The notes under the pieces are model-generated. The model had not been told where the DNA came from. It saw nothing but the letters and a program-made list of their open reading frames with translations, and did not search any database. The position numbers were made by a program, and so were the translations under genes. This document shows positions 19,379 to 33,500 of a stretch of DNA of 64,000 nucleotides, one piece after another. The first letter of the stretch is position 1. Each line of letters opens with the position of its first letter. This stretch comes from Chelativorans sp. AA-79 (GTDB lineage Bacteria; Pseudomonadota; Alphaproteobacteria; Rhizobiales; Rhizobiaceae), in contig NZ_CP120361.1 of NCBI RefSeq assembly GCF_029457495.1, positions 1,240,001 to 1,304,000 on the forward strand, read 5' to 3'.

Positions 19379-20154
19379 AGCGTTTTCTCATCCTCGTCGC
19401 CCTGGTATTCGCCTGCAGTTCGGCATTCGCCTTCGATCCGTTCAACGAGGCGGGGATCGACCAGCGCCCCGGCGCGCAAGTGCCGCTCGACGGGGCCTTC
19501 GTGGATGAGGCAGGCAAGTCCGTAACGCTTGCCGAACTCGCTGGCGGCAAGCCCATGCTGCTGGTCCCGGTGCTGCACAACTGCCCGAACATCTGCGGAG
19601 TCACGCTTTCCGGGCTTGCGCAGGCGGCGCGGGCGCAACCCTTCGAGCCGGGCGAGGATTTCATCATCGTGACCTTCGGCATCGACCCGAAGGAGGGGCC
19701 GGCGGAAGCGCAGGCCTCGCTTGCAGAGCTCAGCCAAGCCTTTCCCGAATTCGGGGGGAAGGCCCACGCGGTGACGGGCCGCGCGGAGGCGATCCGGGCC
19801 GTCACGGACGCGCTGGGCTATCGCTATGCCTGGGACGACCGGATCGGGCAGTACGCCCATGTGGCGGCCACGGCGGTGCTCACGCCCGACGGGAAACTTG
19901 CGCGCTGGCTCTATGGCCTTGCGCCGGAGCCCACGGACCTGCGCCTGGCACTCACCGAAGCGGGGGAGGGGCAGGTGGGCAACTGGCGCGACCAGCTTCT
20001 CCTGCTGTGCTATCACTACGACCCGGAGACGGGCCGTTACGGCTCGCTCGTCTGGATGCTGCTGCGGGTCGGCGGCGGGCTCACCGTGGCGGCGGGGCTC
20101 TCCTTCATCGGTTCTTCCATCCTGCGCGAGCGGCAGGCGGGAGGCCGGCGATGA
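19375..20154 (+). CDS. SCO1/SenC-family copper chaperone for cytochrome oxidase
   Basis: A 259-residue periplasmic thioredoxin-fold protein with a signal peptide (residues 1-20), the copper motif CPNIC (Cys70, Cys74) and a later His in QYAHVAAT near residue 160. A C-terminal membrane anchor is seen near residues 228-250, which gives a tail-anchored variant. SCO proteins deliver copper to, or reduce, the CuA site of oxidase subunit II, the gene that follows with an ATGA overlap. This fits a role in assembling the caa3 oxidase of the same operon. Confidence 0.92.
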   Translation: MKRFLILVALVFACSSAFAFDPFNEAGIDQRPGAQVPLDGAFVDEAGKSVTLAELAGGKPMLLVPVLHNCPNICGVTLSGLAQAARAQPFEPGEDFIIVTFGIDPKEGPAEAQASLAELSQAFPEFGGKAHAVTGRAEAIRAVTDALGYRYAWDDRIGQYAHVAATAVLTPDGKLARWLYGLAPEPTDLRLALTEAGEGQVGNWRDQLLLLCYHYDPETGRYGSLVWMLLRVGGGLTVAAGLSFIGSSILRERQAGGRR

Positions 20155-21097
20155 ACGGTTTCCTCCGGTTATGGCCCGCCGAAGCTTCCGCCCACAGCGG
20201 CAATGTCGACCTGCTCGTCATGGGCATATCGGCGCTGAGCCTGCTTCTTTCCGCGCCCGTCTTCGTCCTGCTCGTCGTCTTCGCGGTCAAATACCGACGA
20301 GGCAAGGATGCGGACCGGCGCCATCCGGTCGACCGGAACGTGTGGCTCGAGACCTCCTGGGCGGCCATCCCGTTCGTGCTTCTTCTCGTCTTCTACACCT
20401 GGTCGACCTGGTCCTTCTTCGACCTCCAGCGTCCGCCCGCCGGCGCACTGGAAATCGACGTCGTGGCCAAGCAGTGGATGTGGAAGTTCCAGCATCCCGG
20501 CGGCCAGCGCGAGATCAACGAGCTGCACGTGCCCGTCGGCCAGCCGGTGCGGCTCACCATGGCCTCGCAGGACGTGATCCACAGCCTCTATATCCCGGCG
20601 CTGCGCCTGAAGCAGGACGTCGTGCCCGGCCGCTACACGCATATGTGGTTCACCGCCGACAAGCCCGGAATCTACCGGCTCACCTGCGCGGAATATTGCG
20701 GCACGGACCATTCCGTCATGGGCGGCCGCTTCGTGGTCATGGACGCGCGCGACTACGAACGCTGGCTCGAGGAATCCGATGTCGACCAGCCGCTCGCAGA
20801 AGCCGGTGCGGCCATCTTCCGCAGCCGCGGCTGCAGCGGCTGTCACGGGCCCGCCGCCACCGTCCACGCGCCCCCGCTCGAAGGGCTCTACGGCGGCCCC
20901 GTGCCGCTCGAAGGCGGCGAGATCGTCACCGCGGACGAGCAATATATCCGCGACAGCATCCTGCTTCCGCAGTCGCAGATCGCCGCCGGCTATCCGCGGA
21001 TCATGCCGACATTCCAGAACGTCCTTTCGGAGGACGAGGTGCTCAAGCTCGTCGCCTACATCAAGTCGCTCGCCTCGGCACGAGGGGAGGGGCAGCC

Positions 21098-21101
<4 letters not shown>
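20151..21101 (+). CDS. coxB: Cytochrome c oxidase subunit II with fused cytochrome c (caa3 type)
   Basis: A 316-residue subunit II. Two membrane spans occur near residues 20-48 and 70-90. The CuA ligands are His144, Cys179, Glu181, Cys183, His187 and Met190, within HSLYIP and [14 protein letters not shown]-terminal cytochrome c domain carries CSGCH (Cys228-His232), so it is the caa3 form that can take electrons directly from an upstream complex. It follows SCO with an ATGA overlap and runs into subunit I with another. The pairing with ActA/ActE suggests a physical complex III-oxidase unit. Confidence 0.95.
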
Positions 21102-22751
<1,650 letters not shown>

Positions 22752-22759
<8 letters not shown>

Positions 22760-23387
22760 GCGCGTGGAGGTGCACGAGCCCTATCGCCGGCCGGGGCAGC
22801 AGCACGAGGCTGACATGCTCGGCATGTATGTCTTCCTCGCCACGGAGATCATGCTCTTCGGCGGCGTCTTCGCGGCCATCTTCGTGATCCGCGGCCTGCA
22901 CCCGGAAGCGTTCGTCGCCGCGTCGAAGAAGATGCATCTGTGGATCGGCGCGGGGAATACGCTCGTGCTCCTGACTTCGAGCCTTTGCGTGGCGTTGGCC
23001 GTCGCGGCCTCCCGCGCGGGCAGGGTGCGCTGGACCGCCGGCCTGCTTTCGGCTGCTGCTGGCCTCGGCATCCTCTTCCTCGGCTTCAAGGGGCTGGAAT
23101 ACTGGCTCGAATACCGCGACGGACTTCTTCCCGCTCTGAGCTGGCCCACCCGGTTCTCCGGGCCGGTGGAGGAGCTCTTCATGAACCTCTACCTCATCGC
23201 GACGGGGCTCCATGCCTTCCATCTCACCGTCGGGATATGCCTCCTCCTCTTCCTCGCCTGGCGGATCCGGCGGGGCTCTCTCCCCCTGCCGAACCGGGCC
23301 GTGACGGTCGAGACCTCCGGCCTCTACTGGCACCTGGTCGATATCGTCTGGGTGTTCCTCTACCCCGCGCTCTATCTCGCACGGTGA
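22752..23387 (+). CDS. coxC: Cytochrome c oxidase subunit III
   Basis: A 211-residue membrane protein of the subunit III family, with the short five-span form usual in caa3 and bo3 oxidases. The segments [15 protein letters not shown] and [19 protein letters not shown] are conserved, and the C-terminal [17 protein letters not shown] is typical. It stabilises subunit I and the proton-uptake path. It follows coxA with an 8-nt overlap and precedes subunit IV by 4 nt. Confidence 0.94.
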
Positions 23388-23391
23388 GGGC

Positions 23392-23667
23392 ATGGGCGGC
23401 ATCCGGCCATATGTCCTCACCTGGGCGGGCCTCCTTGCGCTCCTAGCCCTCACGGTCTCGGCAAGCTTCCTGCTCAGCGGCCCGCCGAGCCTTCTGGCCG
23501 GCATGGCCATCGCGCTCGCCAAAGCGGCGCTGATCCTCTGGTTCTTCATGCATCTTCGCGAGGAGACGGGCCTCGTGCGGCTCTTCGCCATCGCCGCCGC
23601 CGCGTGGCTGGTGATCCTGGCGCTGCTGACCTCGGCCGATTACGCCACCCGCCATCTTTCCGGCTGA
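23392..23667 (+). CDS. Cytochrome c oxidase subunit IV (bacterial CoxD-like)
   Basis: A 91-residue protein with three hydrophobic spans, ending in a short polar tail. The middle segment KAALILWFFMHLREETG is the hallmark of prokaryotic cytochrome oxidase subunit IV. It is the last gene of the operon; a GC-rich dyad without a T-run follows (TCCGCCC/GGGCGGA near 23672-23686) before the convergent sensory-rhodopsin-transducer gene. Confidence 0.9.
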   Translation: MGGIRPYVLTWAGLLALLALTVSASFLLSGPPSLLAGMAIALAKAALILWFFMHLREETGLVRLFAIAAAAWLVILALLTSADYATRHLSG

Positions 23668-23731
23668 TGCGGTCCGCCCAGGGCGGAGCCGCTTCCATGC
23701 GCCCGGTCCATTTGAGCGCGACAAGCGGCCG

Positions 23732-24103
23732 TCAGGCTTCCGAATAGGCGATGGTGGACAGGAGCGCGTTTTCCGCCTGCCGGCTGTCGAGCCGCGTATG
23801 CTGCACCACGATGGGCTCGTCCGAGGTGATGATGCTGGCATAGGGCGTGTCGCGCGGGATCTCCTCCGGGTCCTTCAACTCGTTGAAGCGCAGGTGCACC
23901 GTGCGCCGCGCCGGCACGAGGGCGCGATAGGGGCCCACGGGGTCGCGGTCGGTGAAATACACCATGATCTCCACATGGGCGTCGCGCTCGCCCGCGTTCA
24001 GCAGGCAGGCGGCCTCATGGCTGGTCATGGCCGGCGCCGGCCCATGGCTCGTGCCGGGAATGTAGCCTTCCGCGATCGCCCACTGCGTGCGTCCGATAGC
24101 CAT
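23732..24103 (-). CDS. Sensory rhodopsin transducer homologue (ASRT family)
   Basis: A 123-residue soluble protein closely following the Anabaena sensory rhodopsin transducer pattern: IGRTQWAIAEGYIP, DAHVEIMVYFTDRDPVGPY, VPARRTVHLRFN and a C-terminal VVQHTRLDSRQAENALLST. ASRT is a tetrameric beta-sandwich that binds a sensory rhodopsin in cyanobacteria and has been reported to bind DNA. No rhodopsin gene is in the window, so the protein probably works without one, perhaps as a small-molecule or carbohydrate-binding module. The start at 24103 follows GAGGGACGT; in-frame ATGs upstream would add basic residues. Confidence 0.9.
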   Translation of the reverse strand: MAIGRTQWAIAEGYIPGTSHGPAPAMTSHEAACLLNAGERDAHVEIMVYFTDRDPVGPYRALVPARRTVHLRFNELKDPEEIPRDTPYASIITSDEPIVVQHTRLDSRQAENALLSTIAYSEA

Positions 24104-24557
24104 GACGTCCCTCTTCGAAAGCATCTCGGTCGCACCCGGAACGTTCCTCCGCGCCACCTTGTTCCGGCTTCCTTTCCGGGCTTTTCCGGCAGCGCCGGAG
24201 ACAAGGCGTTGCGAATCAGGGGAAACGCAGCAGAAGCGGCACGCGCCACAATTTTGCCGGGAAGAAGGCGCCGGATAAGCGGCGCCAGGGTGTAGCCGCT
24301 AAGCCGCTGTTAAGCATGCGCTGCCCGCTCGGACGATTTTTTCCGACCTTCACATGACTTTTGTGAAACCGGCGAAGTATTCTGAAATACATCTTCCGCC
24401 GAGTATGCCTTCCTCCCCGTGCGGAGTTGTCCGTACGGGGGTTTTTGTCGAGGCTGGGTGATTCGCGTCAGGCAACAGGCGCGGGCCGAGACAGGTGGCG
24501 GCAAGCAACAGCTGAAGAAGCCCTCTTTCGGACGACTCGTTTCGAGGGGGCAATTGC
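24104..24557. other. 454-nt leader/intergenic region before the giant surface gene
   Basis: No credible protein gene is seen. The region holds a dyad TTCACA-N7-TGTGAA (24349-24367), a possible operator, then an intrinsic terminator (24415-24446) that lies 112 nt before the giant gene's ATG. After the terminator the sequence continues to a GAGGGGG ribosome site 7 nt before the ATG at 24558. A terminator inside the leader fits either the end of a small RNA starting in this region or an attenuator controlling the giant gene. Confidence 0.5.
24415..24446 (+). terminator. Intrinsic terminator in the leader of the giant gene
   Basis: An 11-bp stem (CCCCGTGCGGA with TCCGTACGGGG, one G-U pair), a GTTG loop, and a following GTTTTTG run make a strong rho-independent terminator on the plus strand. 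No protein gene on that strand ends just upstream; the nearest upstream gene is on the other strand. It should therefore end a small RNA or act as an attenuator. Confidence 0.75.
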
Positions 24558-27500
24558 ATGCGGAATGCATTTTCGCTGCGCGCTGTCGCGCGCCGTCTGG
24601 TCGACTACTTTGCTCGCGCAGCGAGGCCTCCACTCATCGACCCGCTTCCGACGGCGGTGATTTCCGAATCCATCACAAGGGTGACGTTGCCTTGTCGCGT
24701 GCGCTCCGGGATGGCTGGTTTGGCTATTTCCGTTGCTGCCACCGCGGTGCTTTGGAGCGGTAACAGCCAAGCGGTGGAGGCGCCCTCGCAGGCGTGGCCG
24801 TCCGCGATCTCGGGAACTGGTGCCACTGTTGGCGCCACGCGAACCTTCACGTGGGGAAGGCCCCTCCCTTATGGCAGCCCAAACGTTACCGCGACCCAAA
24901 CCATCACATCGCGGGTGGCCGCGCCATCTGCCGCCGGCTGCCTCTTCATGGGAGGATCCGGAACGGCCTCAAGCCTGAACAGCTTTTCGAACGTCGCTAC
25001 CTTCATCGAGCCGGACTTTACCAATTACGGGCTGGTGGCGAACAGCTGTATCGAGGGGAGCAACGGCTACGTCTCCAGCTTCGTCCTCAGCAAGCCGCTG
25101 ATCGCCCCGATCTTCCATCTCTACAATCTGGATGCATCGCGCCTCGCAATCACCGGCACGAGCACCACGGGTGCCGCGATAGGCCTGCAGGCGATCGTCA
25201 GGAACAACCTGATGGATGTCAGCGGCACGACGCTGAACAACACCGTTCAGCCGGCGACCACAAACGGCTGCAACAACAACACCACCGCCGATACCATCAA
25301 CGGTGCCTGCGGCTCCTTCCGTGTGACTGCGTCCTCCGGCCTCATCCAATCTCTGACCTTAAATCACAATGCGACGCCTCCCGTGAGTAACCCCGTCGGT
25401 TTCAATGACGGCAACGCATGGACGCTCTCCTTCCCCACCGCCCCGCTGACGAAGCAGTTCAGCCCCGCCACGATCATGGCGGGAGAGACGAGCCAACTCA
25501 CCTTCTCGATCGCCAATCCCAACCAGTCGGCCTCGGTCACGCTCACGCCGCTGGACTTCACCGACAACCTGCCGGCGGGCGTGACGCTCGCTTCGGCCAC
25601 GGCGACGAACAACGGAAGCTGCGGCACGCCTTCGGTCACTGACGCGTCCGGAGGGGCTCTTGCCGTGGGCGCGACCTCCGTGCGGGCAACCAACATCAGT
25701 GTCGCTCCCGGCGCCACCTGTACGGTCACCGTCGATGTGACGGCAACGGCGGCGGGCAGCTACACGAACGACACCAGCAATATGTCGTCCAGCGTCGGCA
25801 ACCTCGTTCCGACCGGCAGCACAACGCTGACGGTCAACGCGCAGCCGACATTCGGTTCGTGCGACGGGACCATGTATCTGTCTCAGGGCGACCCAACGGG
25901 GCTCTACAGCTTCGACACCTCGTCGAATCCCTTCCCCGTCAATCCGGTCGGCCCTATTTCGGATGTGCTGTATAATGGCACGGCCTACAATCCGGCTGAC
26001 AATTACATTTACGCGATACGCTATACGCCGCCTTCCCCGACGAACGTCCTGCTCAGGATCGGCAGTGACGGCATCGTGGCGGAAATGGGACCCATTGCAG
26101 GTCTGCCGGACGGCGGTGGCTACGGCATCGGCGAGATCGCACCCGACGGGAGCTATTACACCAAGGCGGCGGGAAACAACGGTGTGCTCTATCGCGTGGA
26201 TATCGCAACGCGGACGGCCACTCCCATCACCATGTCGCAGTCGATCAGCGTGCACGATCTGGCTTGGCATGACGGGCTGCTGTACGCGAGCGAAGCCGGC
26301 GGCTCGCTCTATTCCATCAACCCGACGAGCGGGTTCGTCAGCGAGATTGGCCCCACGGGTGTGGCTGGGGCTTTCGGCGCCTTGTACGGTGCCACCAACG
26401 GCGTCTATGGCGGCAACAACAATGGCGGCTTCTACCAGTTCGACCTGACGACGGGTGCCGCGACGCTGATCTCGGACCTGCCGGGTTCGTCCAACAACGA
26501 CGGTGCCAAGTGCGTCAACTCGCCGGTTGAGCTGCCTGCCGACCTCGCGATCACCAAGGACAACGGCGTGACGACCTACACGCCGGGGCTGGACGCAAGC
26601 TACACCATCACCGTCACCAATAACGGCCCCTTCGGCGTGCAGAATGCCCAGATCAGCGATCCGCTTCCCGCCGGCGTCACCATTGCCAACTGGACCTGCG
26701 GCAATGCCACCGGCGGCGCCGTTTGCGGCGCGGCGAACGGCACGGGCGCGATCGACACAACGGCCAACCTGCCGGCGGGGTCCTCCGTCACCTACACGCT
26801 CTCGATGGGCGTTCCGTCGGGCCAGACCGGCAGCTTCACCAACACGGCGACGGTGACCACGCCGGATGGCGTAACCGATACCAACACAGCCAACAACACC
26901 GACAGCGACACCGACACGATGGCGCCGCCGCCTGTCTCCGGCGCGTGCTCGCCGCGTCTGCTGACCCCAGCCTTGTCCTACACGCTCGCGCCATTCAGTG
27001 TCTCCGGCACGGTGCAGAGGTCGGGCGCCCCCAACGGGTGGAATCCCGACAATCCGTGGTCGACCTTTGGCGGGAATTATGTCTTCCGGTGGACCTTCAA
27101 CCAGCCGGTACCGGCAAACTGGATCCAGTTTGCCGTTTACGATGTCGGCGGCGGGACGGCCTATCCGACCACGCCGCCCTCGATCAGTGTCTCGCTGGCG
27201 GGCGGCACGGCAACCCCGGCGGACTTTTCCATCGTTCCGGACTCCCAGCCCATCATGAACGACATGACCTACAACGCCTCCACGGGCGCGCTGGGTTACG
27301 TCACTTCGAGCGATGGCAGGAAGGCGATCGCCACGCTGCGGGGAAATTCGGCGGATACCGTCACCTCCATCACCATCACCGCCAACAATATCGAGATCGG
27401 TGACCATATCGCCCACCGGCTCTTTGTCGCTCCGGCCTGCCTGACCGTCGCGAAGGTGAGCCAGGACGGCACGGGCAGCTTCCAGATCGACCAGACGAAT

Positions 27501-30500
27501 GTGGTGCAGGCGAACGGCACCGCCGTACCCTCGACCACGCTGACCACCACGGAGGCGGGCACCGCCGTCTCCTCGCCCGCCTACAACTCTGTTCCGGGCA
27601 CGGACCTGACGCTCAGCGAGGTCGTGCCGGCGGGCTGGAACCTCGCCTCGGCTGTCTGTACCGACCAGAACGCGGGCTCCACCGGCAACCCGACCGTGAT
27701 CGGCAGCTTCACGTCGCCCACGCTCACCATTCCGGCAGCCAATGTGCGGCCGCAGTCCGATATCCAGTGCCTGTTCACAAACGAGCAGAGCCAGGTCGAT
27801 CTCGCCATCACCAAGGATGACGGCTCGGCCACCTACAGGCCCGGCTTCGACGCCACCTATGCGATCGTCGTCACCAACAACGGCCCGGACGGCGTCGCGG
27901 GCGCGCAGGTGAGCGACCCGCTGCCGGCGGGCATCACCGATGCGACCTGGACCTGCGGCGGCGAGACCGGCGGCGCCGTCTGCGCCGTACCGAGCGGTAC
28001 GGGCGCGATCGACACGACCGCGGATCTGCCCGCCGGCGCTTCCGTCACCTACACGCTCAGCATGAGCGTGCCCGCAAGCTTCAGCGGCAGTCTCACCAAC
28101 ACCGCAACGGTGAGCGTGCCGGACGGGATGACGGAAGCCGACACGAGCAACAACACGGCCAGCGATACGGACACGATGGAGATCCCGCCCAGTTCGGGCG
28201 CCTGCTCGCCGCGCCTTGTGACCGCGGGCAATACCTTCACGCTGTCGCCTTTCCCGATCACCGGCACCGTCCAGAAAACCGCTGGCGCGTGGCAGACCGA
28301 TCAACCCTGGGCGACGCAAGGCGGCGATGACTACACGATCCGGTGGACCTTCTCGCAGCCGATTCCGGCGAACTGGATCCAGTTCGCAGTCATCGATGTC
28401 AACGAAACCGGCACAGCCGATTACGATGCGGTCCCGCCGGTCTTCACCGTCGGGCTGGGTGCAGGGAGCACGGCTACGACAGCCGATTTCTCGCTCGCTC
28501 GAGGGGATCTGACCTATTCGGGCGGTGCCGTTCGCTTCAGTCCGGGCGGGCCTTACCGGCAGTCGGGCTTCGTGCACGGAACCAGCGCCGACACGATCAC
28601 CTCTATCAGCATTACATCCAGCAACGTCAGCAGTGGCGACAACATTGCCAACTCGCTTTTCGTCCGCCCGCCCTGCCTGACGGTCTCGAAGGTGAGCGAA
28701 GGCGGCACGGGCAGCTTCCAGATCGACATGACGAATATCGTTCAGGCGAACGGCACCGCCGTTCCCGCGACGACGCTGACGACGGCCGAAGCGGGCACCG
28801 CCGTCTCCTCGCCCATGTATTTCGGGCGGGACACGCGGACGGATATCACGCTCAGCGAGGTCGTGCCGGCCGATTGGGCGCTCCAGACCGCCGTCTGCAC
28901 CGACCAGAATTCCGCCAATACCGGCAATCCGACGACGATCGGCAGTTTCGCCGCGCCGGCGATGACCATCCCGGCCGCCAATGTGAGGCCGGAGGCGGAC
29001 ATCCAGTGCGTCTTCACCAACGAGCAGCGCACGGCGGACCTTGCGATCACCAAGGATGACGGCGCCACCACCTATGCGCCGGGAACGGATGTCGTCTACA
29101 CGATCGTGGCCACGAACAACGGCCCGGACGACGTGACCGATGCGGCGATCGACGATCCGCTGCCGGCCGGCATCACGACGGCGAATTGGACCTGCGGCGG
29201 CGAGACCAACGGCGCCGTGTGCGATGCGGCGAACGGCACCGGTGCGATCGCGACCACGGCCGACCTGCCTTCAGGCGCGTCCGTCACCTACACGCTCACC
29301 ATGAGCGTGCCGACCGATTTCACGGGCGATCTCGTGAACACGGCGACCGTCACGGCGCCCGCCGGCGTGATCGACGCCACTCCCGAGAACAACGCCGCCA
29401 CCGATACCGACACCCCGGCCGATCCGGTCGTGAGCGTGCGCAAGGAACTCATCGGCGAAAGCATCACGACGAACGATCTCGCCGAGCCCGGCGAGGTGCT
29501 CACCTATCAGGTGACGATCACCCATGAGGGCGGCTCGGCCTTCGGGGATTTCGAGTTCATCGAGAACATCCCGAACGGCGCGACCATGACCCGCGTCGAC
29601 GGCGCGAGCGGCTTCACGGACCCGGTTACGGGGTCGTCCACCATCCTTCTCACCGTGGCCGAAGTGCCGGTGGGCGGCGAGGCCGTGGTCGAGATCGACC
29701 TGACGGTGGCTGCGCCCATTCCGCTCGGCACCACGGATATCACCAATCGCATCAGCGGCGGCGACGTGCCGGAAGACTGCACGCAGTGCTCGGTGACGAC
29801 GCCCACGCCGCCCTATACGCCGAACCCGCCGGACACGATGTCCTGTTCGACCTCCGGTGCCTATTTCAACACGGCCTATGACGGCGCCGGCGGCATGAAG
29901 ACGAGCGGCTTCGACAATTACTGGCAGGTGGCGCTGACGCCGACGCCAGTAACCGGCGCACCTCCGGCAGGGCTCACCTGGGGCGCCGCGACGGTCGTCA
30001 GCAACCCGCCGGCTGTCTATATCACGTCGCCCTTCGGCAATGCGAACTGGATCTCCAACAGTTCGACAGCAATGCACCCCAACCCCACCGTCAACTACGA
30101 CATCTTCTACCGTTATCAGTTCAATCTCGATCCGGCGGTCGATCCGGCAAGCCTCGACCTGGACATGAGCTTCTATGCCGACAACTCGGTCTACCAGGTC
30201 TGGGTGAACGGGGTGGCGCAGAACATCCAGTCGGGCTTCGGCGGGGCAGACCCCTACTTCTACGGCGGATTCGGCGCCGGCGGTGTCGCTATCGGCTCCA
30301 TGAACGGTGCCTGGCAGACGGGCTTCAACGAGATCATCGTCCACGTGAAATCGGGCCCGGGTGCCCAGGCCTTCATGGCGCAGATCAATTCGGAGGCGAT
30401 CTGCCAGCCGAAGGTCACGCTGCGCAAGGTGGTGACGAACGACGACGGCGGGACGAATGCCGCCACCGACTTCACGCTGCGCGCCACCAACAACGCCACG

Positions 30501-33500
30501 CCCGCCGATGTGATCGAAGGCCCGACGGGTGATGCGGCCGTCACCAATGTCTCGATCCCGGCGGGCACCTACACGCTGGCCGAGGACAGCTTGCCCGGCT
30601 ACGCGCCGAGTCTTTACTCCTGCGCCGTCGACGGCGGTGCGACCGCGCCCGTGGCCGACAACCAGCTGACGCTCGCCAACGGCCAGAACGCCATCTGCAC
30701 GATCACCAATGACGACTTCGTGCCGGTGAAGGCGCTGACGGACGAAAGCGGCTCGATCCCCGACGTGGCCGAGCCCGGCGAGACGCTCACCTATACGGTG
30801 ACGCTCACCAACGACGGCGACAGCGACGCGTTCTACGATCTCACCGACAATATCGACGACCTGACCACCTATGTGGGCGGCTCGACGGCGGGAACCGCCG
30901 GGGCCGCGGAGCCGACGGGCACCGACCCGCTCACCTGGGCCGGCATCACCATCCCGGCCAACAGTTCGGTGACGGTGGAGTACCAGGTCACGGTGGCCGA
31001 CACGATCCCCGCCGGGGTGACGGAGATCGGCAACGTGGCCTACAGGACCGGCGATCCGCAGCCTGATTGCGACGTCACGCCGACGCCACCCAACTGCGTC
31101 AAGGTGCCCGCATCGGGCGCGGCCACCCCGTCGAAGAACCTGACCGGCGAGAGCGGCTCCATCCCCGATGTGGCCGAGCCCGGCGAGACGCTCACCTACA
31201 CGGTGACGCTGACGAACAGCACTGCCCAGCCTGCGGTCCATGACCTGGTCGACCATATCGACGGCAACACCGGCTATGTGGCGGCCTCCGCCACCGTCGG
31301 CGGTGTGGCACAGGAGCCCTCGGGCAGCGGTCCGCTGACCTGGGCCGATATCGTCGTGCCGGCGAACGGGACGGTCGAGGTGATCTACCAGGTGACGGTT
31401 GCTAACCCGATCCCCGACGGGGTGACGGAGATCCGCAACGCGGCGACGGATGACTGCACGGCCAATCCGGACGCCTGCGTCACCACACCGACGCCCGGGA
31501 CGGCGGTGCCCTCGAAGCAACTGACGGGCGAGAGCGGTTCGGTAACCGACGTTGCCGAACCCGGCGAGACGCTGACCTATACGGTGACGCTGACGAACGG
31601 CGGCACGGTCGGCGCCCTCCACGACCTCGTCGACAACATCGACGACAACACGACCTATGTGGCGACGTCCGCCACCGTCGACGGCGTGGCACGGGAGCCT
31701 TCGGGCACCGATCCGCTGACCTGGGCGGACATCGTCGTGCCGGCGAACGGCACCGCCGAGGTGATCTACCAGGTGACGGTGGTCACCCCGATCCCCGCCG
31801 GGGTAACCACCATCCGCAATGCAGCCACCGACGATTGCACGGCGAATCCCGACGCCTGCGTGGAAGTCCCCGCGCTTCAGGAAACGGATCTCTCGATCAC
31901 CAAGGACAACGGCCGGGATATGCATTTCCCGGGCGAGTCCACCTATACGATCGTCGTCACGAACAACGGCCCAAATGGCGTCGCGGCGGCCGAGATCAGC
32001 GATCCGCTGCCTGTGGGCATCACCCAGGCGACATGGACCTGCGGCAACGTGACCGGCGGCGCCATCTGCGGCGCGGGGAGCGGCACGGGCGCGATCGACA
32101 CCACTGCCGACCTGCCGGCCGGCAGTTCCGTGACCTATAGCCTGACGATGACAGTACCCTCGGGGATCATCGGCGATATCACGAATACCGCCACGGTGAC
32201 CCTTCCCAACGGGGCCGCGGACATCGACGAGAGCAACAACACGGCGACCGACACGGACGAGCCGCAGCCCGACTTCGGCACCTGCGACGCGACCATGTAT
32301 CTGGGGCAGAACCAGCCGACACAGCTTTTCCGGTTCGACACCTCCTCAAATCCCTTCGTCGTTGCACCCGTGGGCACGCCATCGTCGCACAACTACAACG
32401 CCGTCGCGATGAACCCGGTCGACAACTACATCTATGCGCTCGTCTCCACGGCCGGGACGGCCGGAACATTGGGGCGCATCGGCAGCGACGGCAGCCTGGC
32501 CGTGCTTGGGCCGGTTGACGGCCTGGGCGTCAATGCCATTGCCGGCGAGATCGGCCCGGATGGCACCTATTACGTGGTGGCCGGCGGCAGGCTCTACAGC
32601 ATCGATATCCCCACCATGTCGGCGGATTCCGTCCCGTTGAGTCAAGCCGTCAACGGCCATGACCTCGCATGGCACAACGGGCTGCTTTACATAGCCGCGC
32701 CGAATAATGGCCCGCTTTACATGATCAATCCGTCGAACGGCCAGGTTTCGACCTCGACCGGTACCACCGGCGTGTCCGGCACCTTCGGCGGCCTGTTCGG
32801 CGCCCCCAACGGCGTCTTTGGCAGCAACAACGATGGCGGCTTCTACCGGTTCGACCTGGCGACGGGTCAGGCGACGCTGATCTCGAATCTGCAGGGTTCC
32901 AGCAACAATGACGGCGCGAAATGCGTGAATACGCCGCTGGATTTCCCGGTCGATCTGGAGATCGCCAAGGACAATGGCCGTGACATCTACGCGCCCGGGG
33001 AGACGACCTACACCATCACGGTGTCGAACAACGGCCCCTTCGGCGTGCAGAACGCGCTCGTCAACGACGCGCTGCCCGTGGGCATCACCGATGCCGAATG
33101 GACCTGCGGCACTCCTGTGAACGGCGGAAGCTGCGGGGTGCCGAGCGGCACGGGCGCAATCACCGATGCGCGCGTGAACCTGCCGGTCGGCGCCTCCGTC
33201 ACCTTCGAGCTGACCATGACGGTGCCGATGAGCTTCACCGGCGACCTCGTCAACACGGCGACAGTGACGAGTCCGTCCGACTCTCCGGACACCGACACCA
33301 GCAACAACACGGCGACGGATACGGACACCGCGCAGCCGGACTTCGGCATGTGCACCTCCACCATGTATTTGGCTCAGGGTGACCCGACCACGCTTTACTC
33401 AGTCAGCACCTCCTCCAACCCCTTCAGCTATCCAGCCGTAGGTACCGCATCGGTCCCGTATAACGCCGCCGGGTACAATCCTGTCGACAACTATATCTAT

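Noticed and set aside
23668-23731. Possible terminator after cox subunit IV
   Set aside because: The TCCGCCC/GGGCGGA dyad has almost no loop and no T-run, so it cannot be called an intrinsic terminator.
24361-24383. Promoter-like TTGTGA/TATTCT pair in the giant gene leader
   Set aside because: The spacer is only about 11 nt, too short for a sigma-70 promoter; no better pair was found by eye.
24310-24633. Small minus-strand frames in the leader of the giant gene
   Set aside because: No ribosome site or recognisable sequence, and they run across the terminator and the giant gene's start.
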